This document shows positions 16,293 through 24,496 of a DNA stretch of 40,687 bases, piece after piece. Each line of letters opens with the position of its first letter. Within the stretch, counting starts at the first letter, position 1. The notes beneath the pieces were generated by a model. The model made no database searches. It was not told the origin of the DNA and worked only from the letters and a program-made list of their open reading frames with translations. The stretch spans positions 1-40,687 of the forward strand of contig CANQNW010000016.1 of assembly GCA_947625305.1 (NCBI GenBank), given 5' to 3'. Position numbers and translations under genes: made by a program. This DNA comes from Candidatus Gastranaerophilales bacterium. GTDB taxonomy: Bacteria > Cyanobacteriota > Vampirovibrionia > Gastranaerophilales > Gastranaerophilaceae.

Positions 16293-19200
16293 CTAGTCCC
16301 TAAATTTTACCCCTGTAACATGGGTTTTTCCATGTTCTTTTTGTGTTACACCTATTGTCCTATTAGCTGATTTTACCATAGATTTCTTGTGACTAACTAC
16401 TATAAATTGCGTATTTTTTGACTGCTCCTGTATCATATCCGCAACTCTACCTACGTTAATCTCATCAAGGCTCGCATCTACTTCATCCAAAGCATAAAAC
16501 GGGGCAGGCATGTATTTTTGTATTGCGAAAACCAAAGCTAATGCCGTAAGCGACTTTTCTCCGCCCGACATAGCTCCCAATTTCTGCCGTTTTTTATCCC
16601 TGTGCTGTGCTTCAATCGTTAGACCGCCTTCAAAAGGATTATCAGGATTTTCTAACACTAAAGCACCTTCTCCTTCAGATAATCTGGCAAAAATATCTTT
16701 AAAGTTTTCATTAATATTATTAAATGTCTTTAAAAATGTTTCTTTTTTAACCTGCTCATAGCCTGTCATTTTAGCTAAAATTTCTTTTCTCTCATTTGTC
16801 AGTGTTGCTATCTGTTCTTTCTTCTCGTCCTGCTTGGCTTTTACTTCATCATATGCCTGTATTGCCAGCATATTAACAGGTTCCATTTCCTCCATCCTCT
16901 TTTGCAAACGCTGAATTTTCCCTGTTATTTCATCTGTTGAAATCTCTGTAGGAGTTAATGTGCTTATATCAATTTGATTTTCTTTTAATTCATTTCTGAT
17001 TTCTTCCATTTGAGGCTCTAAATCCTGCCTTCTTGCTTTAAAGGATTCAACCTGCTCGGTTAACTTTTCAATTTCATTATTAATCTTATTTTTTTGAGTT
17101 TCATTCGAAAGCATTTCTTCTTGAATTAAATCTCTTTGTTTTTGAAGTTCAACAAGTTTTTCGCCTAATGTTTTTATTTTTTCCTCAAGTTCATTAGCCT
17201 TTACTTCTATTTCTTTTATTTCTAAAGCAAATTTTTCTTTATCCAGCTGAGCCGTTTCATTATCTTTTAAGAGTTTTTGTATTTGTTCTTCTTTTGTACC
17301 GATAAAAACCTGATTAAAATCAATATCCCTTTTAAAATCATTGATTTCATTGTTACATCTTAATATTTTATTTTGGTATTCTTTAATTTGATTTTCAATG
17401 GCAGAGGTCATTTCTTTTAGTTTTTTAAGTTCGCCTTCTGACATTTTGCTTTCTATTTCGGCAATTTTATCTTGTAAAACCGCCATTTTTTCATTTAAAC
17501 CGACAAGTTTTTCTTCATATTTTTCAAGTTTTTTCTCAATATTTTGAATTTTTGGTTCATTTTCTTTAATTGTTTTATTGTATTCTTCAATTTTACTTTC
17601 ATTATTTTGAGAATTATTATTTAAGTTGTTAAGTTCTATTTTTACACTATTCAAGGCAGTCATTGTATTAGAGTAATTTACTCTGATTTTTTCTCTTTGA
17701 TTTTCTAAATCTTCTCTGGATTTTTCAAGTGCGGAATATTGTTTTTGCAACTCGGCAAATCTTTCTCTATATTTATTCAGTTCTTCATCTTGATTTTGAG
17801 AAAATCTTAACCCCGAGGACTGTCTGTCCCCGCCTGTTATTGCACCTGATTTTTCAAACAAACTGCCGTCAAGTGTAACCAAACGATATTTGCCGATTAA
17901 CCTTTTGGCGCTGTCATAATCTTCCACAATAAGAGTTTCACCAAGCGCATAATAAAATGCATCTAAATATTTGTCGTCAAAATCAACAAGATTTACGGCA
18001 TAATCTATAACACCTTTTTCTTTAGGCATTCTTAAGCTGTTAGGTGCTTTTTTCATTCTGTTTAAAGGAAGGAATGTAGCACTTCCGGCTCTTGCTGATT
18101 TTAAATACTCAATGCAGTGTCTTGCAACTTCTTCATCATCAACAACTATATTTTTCATTCTTCCGCCCATGGCAACTTCTAAAGCTGTTGAATATTCTTT
18201 ATCTGCAGTGCCCAATTGAAGTAAGGGAGCATGAACCCCTTTAATCTTAGCCTTTAATATAGTATCCGTTGCCCTGCCAAGTGTTACTTCTTCATTTACG
18301 GAATTTTGCGCCTCAAGAGTTAACAGTTTTCTTTGCGCCATCTGAACATTGTGCATCATATCAGACAGTTCATTTTTGTTTTTGTCCAGATTATAAACAA
18401 TATTTTCCTGCGCTATTTTGCAGGATTCAAGTTCTTTTGTAAGTTCCTCCGATTGAAGTGTAAGTTTATCTTTATTATCTTTATAATTTGCTTTAAAAGA
18501 GGCAAGTTCAGTTAATGACTTTTTGGCATTTTCAATATCTTTTTTATAAGATGCAAGTTCCGTTTCTAAAGGTAAACTCTCATTTCTGATATTCCACTCT
18601 TCTTCTTTTAATTTTTCAAGTTCTTTTTTAAGATTATTCCTCTGCTCAATCTGCTTATCGGCATTCTCGCTTAAGCCGGAAACTTCTTCTAGTATTTTTT
18701 GAAGTTCTTTTTCCTGGATTTTAATATTTTCTTCAATAGAAGCTATTTCAGCTTTTTTATTTTCTATTTTTAAATTAATTTCTTCGATTTTTAATTTATT
18801 ATTTTCAATTCCGTTTTTAGCATTTTCGATAGTCTTTAAATTATCATGAACAGTTTTTTCAACGGAATTTATAGCCATTTCTTTTCTGGAAATCTGCCCT
18901 TTTAATTCCTCCAGCTGTTTTTTTGTTTCAATTTGTTCCGCTTCACCGTTATTTTTAACAAGTTCGGATATTTCATTATATCTTTTTTTAATTTCGACAA
19001 AAGATTCTTCCAGTTTTTTTAGATTTTCTTCTTCTTCTTTTTTCCTTTTATTTGCATCTAAAATATTTTGATGTGCAATTTCAAGATTTCTTTTAATATC
19101 AAAGTATTTTACGGTTGTAATTTGGCTTTCCAGCTGAATTTTTTCCGTTTTAAGTTTTTGATATTTAAGCGCCGTTTCTTTTTCACAGGCAAGCCTTTCA

Positions 19201-19790
19201 ATAGTTTCATCAATCTGGCTTAAAATTAAATTAGCATCATCCACCCTTTTTTCAACCGTTAAGAGTTCTTCCTGCGCCTTTTCAATTCTTCTGTTAAAAT
19301 CGGCAACACCTGCTATTTCATCAATTATTCCCCGTCTTTCTTTCGGAGAACAATTTGTAATACTCATAACATCATTTTGCATCATAACATTATAACTGTT
19401 TGGAGTTACTCTGTATTTTTCAAGCTTGGTATGGATTTCCGTTAATGTTGCAGTTTTATCGTTCAAATAATAAGTACTTGTATATCCTTGAGTAGACTTT
19501 CTTAATCTTCTTGCAACGGAAATTTGTTCTTCTTCATTATTTTCAGGAGCAAAAACGACCTTAACAAATGCCTCGTTTTTTTTGGTATGGGTGGATATAA
19601 ATTCTGAAACCTGCTCCATACGCAAATTTCTTGCACTTGCAAAACCTAAAGCAAACAATATTGAGTCAATGATATTACTTTTTCCCGAACCGTTCGGCCC
19701 CGCAATGGTGGTAAAGCCCTTAAGAAACGGTATTGTCATATCATTTGCAAATGATTTAAAATTGTCGACTTCCAGTTCTTTAATATACAT
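16293..19790 (-). CDS. smc: Chromosome segregation ATPase SMC
   Basis: The 1165-residue structural maintenance of chromosomes protein, of normal bacterial length. The N-terminal head has the Walker A motif GPNGSGKSN (31-39). Two antiparallel coiled-coil arms (about 170-490 and 660-1010) flank the hinge (about 497-655), whose end has SLFEKSGAITGGDRQSSG. The C-terminal head has the ABC signature MSGGEKSLTALAL (about 1073) and Walker B FYALDEVDASLD (about 1095). All ATPase elements are intact. It is the first gene of a four-gene operon (smc, scpA, scpB, metzincin-TPR). The promoter and a perfect palindrome lie just upstream (19807-19853). No good Shine-Dalgarno sequence precedes the ATG. Confidence 0.97.
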   Translation of the reverse strand: MYIKELEVDNFKSFANDMTIPFLKGFTTIAGPNGSGKSNIIDSILFALGFASARNLRMEQVSEFISTHTKKNEAFVKVVFAPENNEEEQISVARRLRKSTQGYTSTYYLNDKTATLTEIHTKLEKYRVTPNSYNVMMQNDVMSITNCSPKERRGIIDEIAGVADFNRRIEKAQEELLTVEKRVDDANLILSQIDETIERLACEKETALKYQKLKTEKIQLESQITTVKYFDIKRNLEIAHQNILDANKRKKEEEENLKKLEESFVEIKKRYNEISELVKNNGEAEQIETKKQLEELKGQISRKEMAINSVEKTVHDNLKTIENAKNGIENNKLKIEEINLKIENKKAEIASIEENIKIQEKELQKILEEVSGLSENADKQIEQRNNLKKELEKLKEEEWNIRNESLPLETELASYKKDIENAKKSLTELASFKANYKDNKDKLTLQSEELTKELESCKIAQENIVYNLDKNKNELSDMMHNVQMAQRKLLTLEAQNSVNEEVTLGRATDTILKAKIKGVHAPLLQLGTADKEYSTALEVAMGGRMKNIVVDDEEVARHCIEYLKSARAGSATFLPLNRMKKAPNSLRMPKEKGVIDYAVNLVDFDDKYLDAFYYALGETLIVEDYDSAKRLIGKYRLVTLDGSLFEKSGAITGGDRQSSGLRFSQNQDEELNKYRERFAELQKQYSALEKSREDLENQREKIRVNYSNTMTALNSVKIELNNLNNNSQNNESKIEEYNKTIKENEPKIQNIEKKLEKYEEKLVGLNEKMAVLQDKIAEIESKMSEGELKKLKEMTSAIENQIKEYQNKILRCNNEINDFKRDIDFNQVFIGTKEEQIQKLLKDNETAQLDKEKFALEIKEIEVKANELEEKIKTLGEKLVELQKQRDLIQEEMLSNETQKNKINNEIEKLTEQVESFKARRQDLEPQMEEIRNELKENQIDISTLTPTEISTDEITGKIQRLQKRMEEMEPVNMLAIQAYDEVKAKQDEKKEQIATLTNERKEILAKMTGYEQVKKETFLKTFNNINENFKDIFARLSEGEGALVLENPDNPFEGGLTIEAQHRDKKRQKLGAMSGGEKSLTALALVFAIQKYMPAPFYALDEVDASLDEINVGRVADMIQEQSKNTQFIVVSHKKSMVKSANRTIGVTQKEHGKTHVTGVKFRD

Positions 19791-19806
19791 TAAATGTGAT
19801 GATACC

Positions 19807-19820
19807 CATGTCTAGACATG
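19807..19820. promoter_or_regulatory. 14-bp perfect palindrome at the smc start region, candidate operator
   Basis: CATGTCTAGACATG reads the same on both strands. On the minus strand it begins 4 bases after the predicted smc -10 box, so it should cover the transcription start. It is 16 bases upstream of the smc ATG. This is the typical position for a dimeric repressor. It does not match the LexA boxes known to me from Gram-positive bacteria. Confidence 0.5.
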
Positions 19821-19824
19821 TATT

Positions 19825-19853
19825 ATTACACAACAAATAAACTTACTAGTCAA
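19825..19853 (-). promoter_or_regulatory. Predicted smc operon promoter
   Basis: On the minus strand TTGACT (19853-19848), 17 bases, TGTAAT (19830-19825). Each hexamer differs from consensus at one position, and the spacing is ideal. It is directly followed by the palindrome at 19807-19820. Confidence 0.6.
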
Positions 19854-19857
19854 AAAC

Positions 19858-19886
19858 TTTACATAATTGTAAATTTATTTTCTAAT
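19858..19886 (+). promoter_or_regulatory. Possible pilT operon promoter
   Basis: TTTACA (19858-19863), 17 bases, TCTAAT (19881-19886), five and four matches of six to the consensus hexamers. A second -10-like box, TATACT, is at 19901-19906 without a good partner. The promoter is back to back with that of smc in a 141-base divergent region. Confidence 0.4.
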
Positions 19887-19931
19887 TAATAAAAAAAGTA
19901 TATACTGTTGTTAAAACTCGGGAGTAGATTA

Positions 19932-21026
19932 ATGGAAGATTATTCAATAGATTCTCTGCTAAAAAAAGCAACTGAAATTAACGCATCAGACCTTCATTAT
20001 ATAGTAGGTGAAGTACCCTCATTTCGTATAGACGGTAAGATTATTAAAACAAAACTTCCGCCTGTTACTGAAGATGATATGATAAAAGCAATAGACCATA
20101 TTGCACCCGTTTCAATGAGAGATACAATATTTAACTCATTTGACAGTGATTTTCCGTATGAGATAGAAGGAGTATCCCGTTTCAGAGTAAATCTTGCAAT
20201 GTCGTTTGGTTATCATGCAATGACGATAAGACTTGTATCATACAACATACCAGATACAAAAGACCTTAACTTACCTCCAAGCATTGAAAAACTGTCTCAA
20301 TTTGATAACGGAATTGTAATAGTAACAGGAGTTGCAGGCTCCGGGAAATCTACAACCATTGCTTCAATTATAGAACATATTAATCAAAATCAAAAAAAAC
20401 ATATAGTAACTATTGAAGATCCTATTGAATATGTATATAAAAGTAAAAAATCAATTTTTACTCAAAGACAAATAGGAATAGATACCGCCAGTTACTTGGA
20501 TGGGCTTAAATTTGCGCTAAGACAAGACCCTGATGTTATATTAATAGGCGAAATAAGAGATATGGAAACAGTAGAAAGCGCACTGCATGCAGCAGAAACA
20601 GGACACCTCGTTTTTGCTACATTACATACTTTTAATGCCATCCAAACAATAAACAGAATATTAAGCTTTTTCCCGCCGTCAGAAAGAGATGCGGTAAGAG
20701 GTCAATTCGCAGAAGTTTTTAGAGGCTCTGTTTCACAAAAACTTCTTCCCAAAGCTGACGGAAAAGGCAGAATCCCTGCCGTAGAACTTTTAATCTCAAC
20801 TCCGACAATTAAAGATTTTATTATTAAAGATAAACTTGAAGAAATATATAAACTTGTTCAAGCAGGCTCATATAACGATATGATTACTTTTAATATGTCT
20901 TTATACGATTTTTATAAACAAGGACTTATTACAAAAGAAACGGCTCTTGATAATTCAGATAACCCGAATGAACTGATGCACCTAATGCGAGGTGTTTATA
21001 CGGGAAGCGGGCAAATGGAATACTAG
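19932..21026 (+). CDS. pilT: Type IV pilus retraction ATPase PilT
   Basis: A hexameric cytoplasmic motor that depolymerises type IV pili, powering twitching motility and DNA uptake. The 364 residues match the family. It opens SIDSLLKKATEINASDLHY, the PilT-type N-terminal domain. Walker A is GVAGSGKSTT (133-142). The Asp box runs VTIEDPIEYVY. Walker B is GEIRD (206-210) in DVILIGEIRDMETVESAL. The His box is ATLHT (229-233). The retraction-type C-terminal AIRxGR region is not obvious here. The ATG at 19932 has GGGAG seven bases upstream (19920-19924), which decides the start over an in-frame TTG at 19908. recO follows one base after the stop. The partner prepilin-like gene is at the left edge of the window. 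Confidence 0.93.
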   Translation: MEDYSIDSLLKKATEINASDLHYIVGEVPSFRIDGKIIKTKLPPVTEDDMIKAIDHIAPVSMRDTIFNSFDSDFPYEIEGVSRFRVNLAMSFGYHAMTIRLVSYNIPDTKDLNLPPSIEKLSQFDNGIVIVTGVAGSGKSTTIASIIEHINQNQKKHIVTIEDPIEYVYKSKKSIFTQRQIGIDTASYLDGLKFALRQDPDVILIGEIRDMETVESALHAAETGHLVFATLHTFNAIQTINRILSFFPPSERDAVRGQFAEVFRGSVSQKLLPKADGKGRIPAVELLISTPTIKDFIIKDKLEEIYKLVQAGSYNDMITFNMSLYDFYKQGLITKETALDNSDNPNELMHLMRGVYTGSGQMEY

Positions 21027-21027
21027 T

Positions 21028-21795
21028 ATGAAAGAACAATTTGTTACGGACGTTATTAATTTAAAATCTTACAATATCAGCGAGGCCGATAAAATTATCG
21101 TCATGTATTCCAAAGATAAAGGACTTATTAAAGGTATTGCTAAAGGAATAAAAAAAACAACAAGTAAACTCGGCGGAAGAATGGATATGCTTGTTGCCAA
21201 TAAATTAATGCTTAACAAAGGCAGAAACCTTGATACAATTTGTCAGGCTGAAGCTTTAAATACTTTCTTTAACTTAAGAAATGATATGAATAAACTTTTT
21301 TATTCCATGTATTGCGCCGAAATTGTCGCCAATTTCGGAATAGAAAATGACCCGAACAGTGAAGAAATTTATAATTTATTTTATACATTTTTAGAGCAGA
21401 TTTCTTTATCTCAAACAAAAATTCAGATAATGCTCACGGTTTTAAAATTTCAGCTTAAAATTATGGATATAACGGGATATTCGCTTGAACTAAACGAATG
21501 CGTTAAATGCGGCTGCAATTTAAATGAAAATGAAGAAATTTATTTTTCCATAGAACAAGGCGGCATTTTCTGCAGGCAATGTGCAAAAGAAATAGTTAAA
21601 AAAATAAAAATTCCGTTTAAAATAAAAGAATTTTTAAATACATTACTAAAAGAAGATTTTAATGTTCATACAAGGTATGAAGAACTTACAACCGAAAAAA
21701 TCTGCGATATATGTATTAATCTTTTAAAAGATTATATTCAATACTATTCGCCTAAAAGATTTAAGACAGTGCAAATACTTGAAAGTATAAGGTAA
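21028..21795 (+). CDS. recO: DNA repair protein RecO
   Basis: Helps RecR load RecA onto single-stranded DNA covered by SSB and anneals strands. The 255-residue protein has an N-terminal OB fold (about 1-80, NISEADKIIVMYSKDKGLIKGIAKGIKK), a helical middle, and a zinc finger CVKCGCNLNENEE...GGIFCRQC (about 157-185) with two CxxC pairs. An in-frame GTG at 20992, inside pilT, would add 12 residues unlike the family, so the ATG at 21028 is chosen. A weak TGGA lies about 10 bases upstream. It is placed directly between pilT and deoC and is likely co-transcribed with them. Confidence 0.92.
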   Translation: MKEQFVTDVINLKSYNISEADKIIVMYSKDKGLIKGIAKGIKKTTSKLGGRMDMLVANKLMLNKGRNLDTICQAEALNTFFNLRNDMNKLFYSMYCAEIVANFGIENDPNSEEIYNLFYTFLEQISLSQTKIQIMLTVLKFQLKIMDITGYSLELNECVKCGCNLNENEEIYFSIEQGGIFCRQCAKEIVKKIKIPFKIKEFLNTLLKEDFNVHTRYEELTTEKICDICINLLKDYIQYYSPKRFKTVQILESIR

Positions 21796-21797
21796 TT

Positions 21798-22460
21798 ATG
21801 GATTTATCACAATATATAGAACACACTCTTTTAAAACAGGATGCAACAAAAGAAGAATTAATAAAACTGTTTGATGAGGCTAAAAAATACCATTTTAAAG
21901 GTGTTTGTGTAAACAGTTCCAATGTGGAATTTGCAAAAGAATATCTTGAAAACAGCGGAATTAAAATAGTAAGTGTAGTAGGATTTCCTTTAGGCGCATG
22001 CCTGAGTGAAGTTAAAGCATTTGAGGCTCAAAAAGCAATAGAACTTGGTGCTGATGAAATAGATATGGTTATATCCGTTCAATCAATAAAAGATAAAGAT
22101 TTCGGCTATACTCTAAAAGATGTTCAAACCGTAAAACAAGCTTGCAGAGATATTCCTCTAAAGGTTATTATAGAAACCGATTTACTTACAAAAGATGAAA
22201 TAGAAAAAGCCTGCAAAATAATAAAACTATCGGGTGCTGACTATGCAAAAACTTCAACGGGATTTGTTAAAAACGGAGCGGGCGCAAAAGTTGAAGATAT
22301 AAAATTAATGCACGAAATTTTAAAGGATTCTGATGTTAAGATAAAAGCCTCAGGCGGGATAAAAACATATGAAAAAGCAGTTGAACTTATTAATGCGGGA
22401 GCATCAAGACTTGGTACAAGTTCAGGGGTGCAATTGGTCGAAAATTCTAATAACCTATAA
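21798..22460 (+). CDS. deoC: Deoxyribose-phosphate aldolase
   Basis: Splits 2-deoxyribose-5-phosphate into glyceraldehyde-3-phosphate and acetaldehyde in deoxynucleoside breakdown. The 220-residue class I aldolase has the expected TIM-barrel motifs: IEHTLLKQDATKEE at the start, EIDMVIS (87-93), VIIETDLL (123-130), the Schiff-base lysine in YAKTSTGF (Lys151), and the second conserved lysine in IKASGGIK (Lys183). It starts two bases after the recO stop, with AAGG upstream. No other nucleoside catabolism gene is nearby. Its last 14 bases overlap the end of the convergent 99-aa gene. Confidence 0.95.
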   Translation: MDLSQYIEHTLLKQDATKEELIKLFDEAKKYHFKGVCVNSSNVEFAKEYLENSGIKIVSVVGFPLGACLSEVKAFEAQKAIELGADEIDMVISVQSIKDKDFGYTLKDVQTVKQACRDIPLKVIIETDLLTKDEIEKACKIIKLSGADYAKTSTGFVKNGAGAKVEDIKLMHEILKDSDVKIKASGGIKTYEKAVELINAGASRLGTSSGVQLVENSNNL

Positions 22461-22746
22461 ACGGTTTTACACTTAAATCCTTTTTAGGAGCAAGTAATTT
22501 TGACTTTCTTATCTGCCTTAAATTAAATAACTCAATTTTCTTATATTTACCTGCTCTTTTCATTGCAAAATAAATAACGGAAAGGTTTAACGCAACAAAA
22601 ATACACTCAGCTATTGTTCTTTTAGTTCTTTTTATAAGTTCATCATTACTGTTATTTTTATTAAAAATAATTGATTTTTTTTGTTCAAGAATATTGGAAC
22701 AAAAAGCAAGATTATTACAACCGTTATTTATAGTGTTGATTTGCAT
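22447..22746 (-). CDS. Small membrane protein (99 aa), end of the lineage-specific block
   Basis: Unrecognised. It begins MQINTINNGCNNLAFCSN and has one hydrophobic segment (about 66-83, IAECIFVALNLSVIYFAM) followed by strongly basic residues (KRAGKYKK). The expected topology places the Lys/Arg-rich tail inside the cell. AGG lies six bases before the ATG, supporting the start. It follows the GH13 gene by 10 bases and is the last of four genes transcribed together. Its 3' end overlaps deoC, but the coding-like composition, the ribosome binding site and the tight spacing argue that it is real. Confidence 0.6.
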   Translation of the reverse strand: MQINTINNGCNNLAFCSNILEQKKSIIFNKNNSNDELIKRTKRTIAECIFVALNLSVIYFAMKRAGKYKKIELFNLRQIRKSKLLAPKKDLSVKPFIGY

Positions 22747-22756
22747 AAGAGACCTG

Positions 22757-24496
22757 TTATTTTTGTTTCGATACTTTTAAACCCGATTTTTCAATATTAG
22801 GTGTATTTATTTCAAATAAATGAATTCTGCCCGGCCCAAGATCGGTAATAATTTGACCGTCAGAAACCTGAAATTCGCTTTTATCACCATATGACATAAA
22901 TAAATTATTTAATTTTTGGTCAGCACTCAAGCCGGGGATATTAATAATACCTGATTGTCTTGCGTTAACATCTCTGTTTGCTATAACAAGCAAAGTCTTA
23001 CCGTTCAAATGTCTTGCAAATGCAATGATTTGATCATTTCCGTTTTTATCAACGGTTAAAGGAATGAAAGAACCTTTTGTTAAAATTTTATGATATTTTT
23101 CATTATTTCTTACATCGAGTGTATTTTTCATGAAAACACCGCATTCGGGGTGGTTCCCGATTAAAGGTCTTGAGAAATTAAATATATCGGGTTTTCCTTT
23201 ATGAACATCACAATTATTAGTATCCGTATCAGTTTCATTATCTTGTCCATCTTGGAAGTCATATATATAATCATCACCTGATTGATATCCGTCAAAGTAA
23301 TAAGGATTTAACATCGGTAATGTTGCTTGAAGACCTGAAACAAGGTTTGTAAAAGTAACACCGCCATGGTTCATTATTGAAATATCATCGTGAGTGCCGA
23401 ATGAGCCGATTAAAGATTTGCCCGAATTTAAGTTTTGGGACATATTTAAGTTTTCATTAACATAATCATATAATTCATGAGCACTTGTCCATTCATTAAA
23501 GATATGATATTGGCCATAGTAGCTGTCAAATCCTGCTCTTAGTGAATCTTCGGGTCTGTCATAATCCATATTTAATTGAGGAGATGCATCTTCATAAGTA
23601 TAACTTTCTGCAAGCCAAGCAAATTCGGGGTCTAATTTTCTTGAATAAGTTATTAAGTTATCCCAGAATTCCGTCGGTTTAGTTCTTGCAACATCGCTTC
23701 TTATACCGTCAACACCTAATTCAACGCACATATCAACGAAGTCTTTGTGCATTTTAAATAATTCATGATTTAATTCTCTTTTAGTTTCGTCCTGCCAAGG
23801 ATTAAACATTCTGATATCATCCCAGCCGCCGGGGGTCTTAGGAGTACCGTCTTTTTCAACTGCCATTAACTCGGGTCTTGCCAAATATAAATCATAAGAT
23901 GCGCAGCTTGGTAAATCAAGCATTACACTAATACCTCTTTTATGGCATTCGTTTATAAAGTTTTTAAATTCTTCTTTTACTGTTCTCGGGTCATTTTTAT
24001 CGTCTAAAGCAGGGTCTATCTGTAAAAAGTCCTTTGGCGCATAAACAGAACCTGCTGTTCCTTTCGCATTCATTTTACCCGGAGGATTTACAGGCAGTAC
24101 ATGCAGTGTATTTACACCTAAATTCTTTAATTCATCCAGCCTTTCAACCGCATTATTAAAGTTTCCTCTGATATCACCGTCTCTTAAAAGCTGATTGCCC
24201 GTTTTATCCTTTGCACCAAAACTTCTCATAATTATACCCATTATAACGGCATCATTATTCTGAAATTTTGTTCTTAAATTATTTTTGTATTCCTGAACTC
24301 CGTTATTATTTGCCTGATTAATTCCTGCAGCTGCATTTACACCTTGACTGTGAAGAAATTTTTCAAGAACATTTGTTCCTTTTGGTTCTGCTTCTTTTTG
24401 AACATTAACAGCCGAAGCAACACAATTGACCTGTTGTACCTGATTTGGCAGGGGTTGTGCAATTTTATTCAGATATAATTTTAAATAGTTAGCCAT
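22757..24496 (-). CDS. GH13-family alpha-amylase-like enzyme with atypical region I
   Basis: A 579-residue glycoside hydrolase family 13 protein acting on alpha-glucans or transferring glucose units. After an Asn/Gln-rich leader of about 75 residues, the barrel starts at DAVIMGIIMRSF. Catalytic residues are present: Asp268 in GIRSDVAR (nucleophile), Glu297 in WLAESY (acid/base), and Asp370 in GTHDD (transition-state stabiliser). Conserved region I reads VMLDLPSCAS (191-200) instead of the usual D-x-V-x-N-H, so the normal Asn and His are replaced. The C-terminal beta domain (about 470-560) includes LVIANRDVNARQ. There is no signal peptide, so it should be cytoplasmic. Its first 8 bases overlap the 867-aa membrane gene upstream. 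An intracellular glycogen-degrading or branching role, alongside glgC elsewhere in the window, is an inference. Confidence 0.85.
   Translation of the reverse strand: MANYLKLYLNKIAQPLPNQVQQVNCVASAVNVQKEAEPKGTNVLEKFLHSQGVNAAAGINQANNNGVQEYKNNLRTKFQNNDAVIMGIIMRSFGAKDKTGNQLLRDGDIRGNFNNAVERLDELKNLGVNTLHVLPVNPPGKMNAKGTAGSVYAPKDFLQIDPALDDKNDPRTVKEEFKNFINECHKRGISVMLDLPSCASYDLYLARPELMAVEKDGTPKTPGGWDDIRMFNPWQDETKRELNHELFKMHKDFVDMCVELGVDGIRSDVARTKPTEFWDNLITYSRKLDPEFAWLAESYTYEDASPQLNMDYDRPEDSLRAGFDSYYGQYHIFNEWTSAHELYDYVNENLNMSQNLNSGKSLIGSFGTHDDISIMNHGGVTFTNLVSGLQATLPMLNPYYFDGYQSGDDYIYDFQDGQDNETDTDTNNCDVHKGKPDIFNFSRPLIGNHPECGVFMKNTLDVRNNEKYHKILTKGSFIPLTVDKNGNDQIIAFARHLNGKTLLVIANRDVNARQSGIINIPGLSADQKLNNLFMSYGDKSEFQVSDGQIITDLGPGRIHLFEINTPNIEKSGLKVSKQK

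Noticed and set aside
19908-19910. TTG start for pilT
   Set aside because: No ribosome binding site precedes it, whereas the ATG at 19932 has GGGAG at ideal distance.
20992-20994. GTG start for recO inside pilT
   Set aside because: The extra 12 residues are not family-like, and the ATG at 21028 sits just after the pilT stop.
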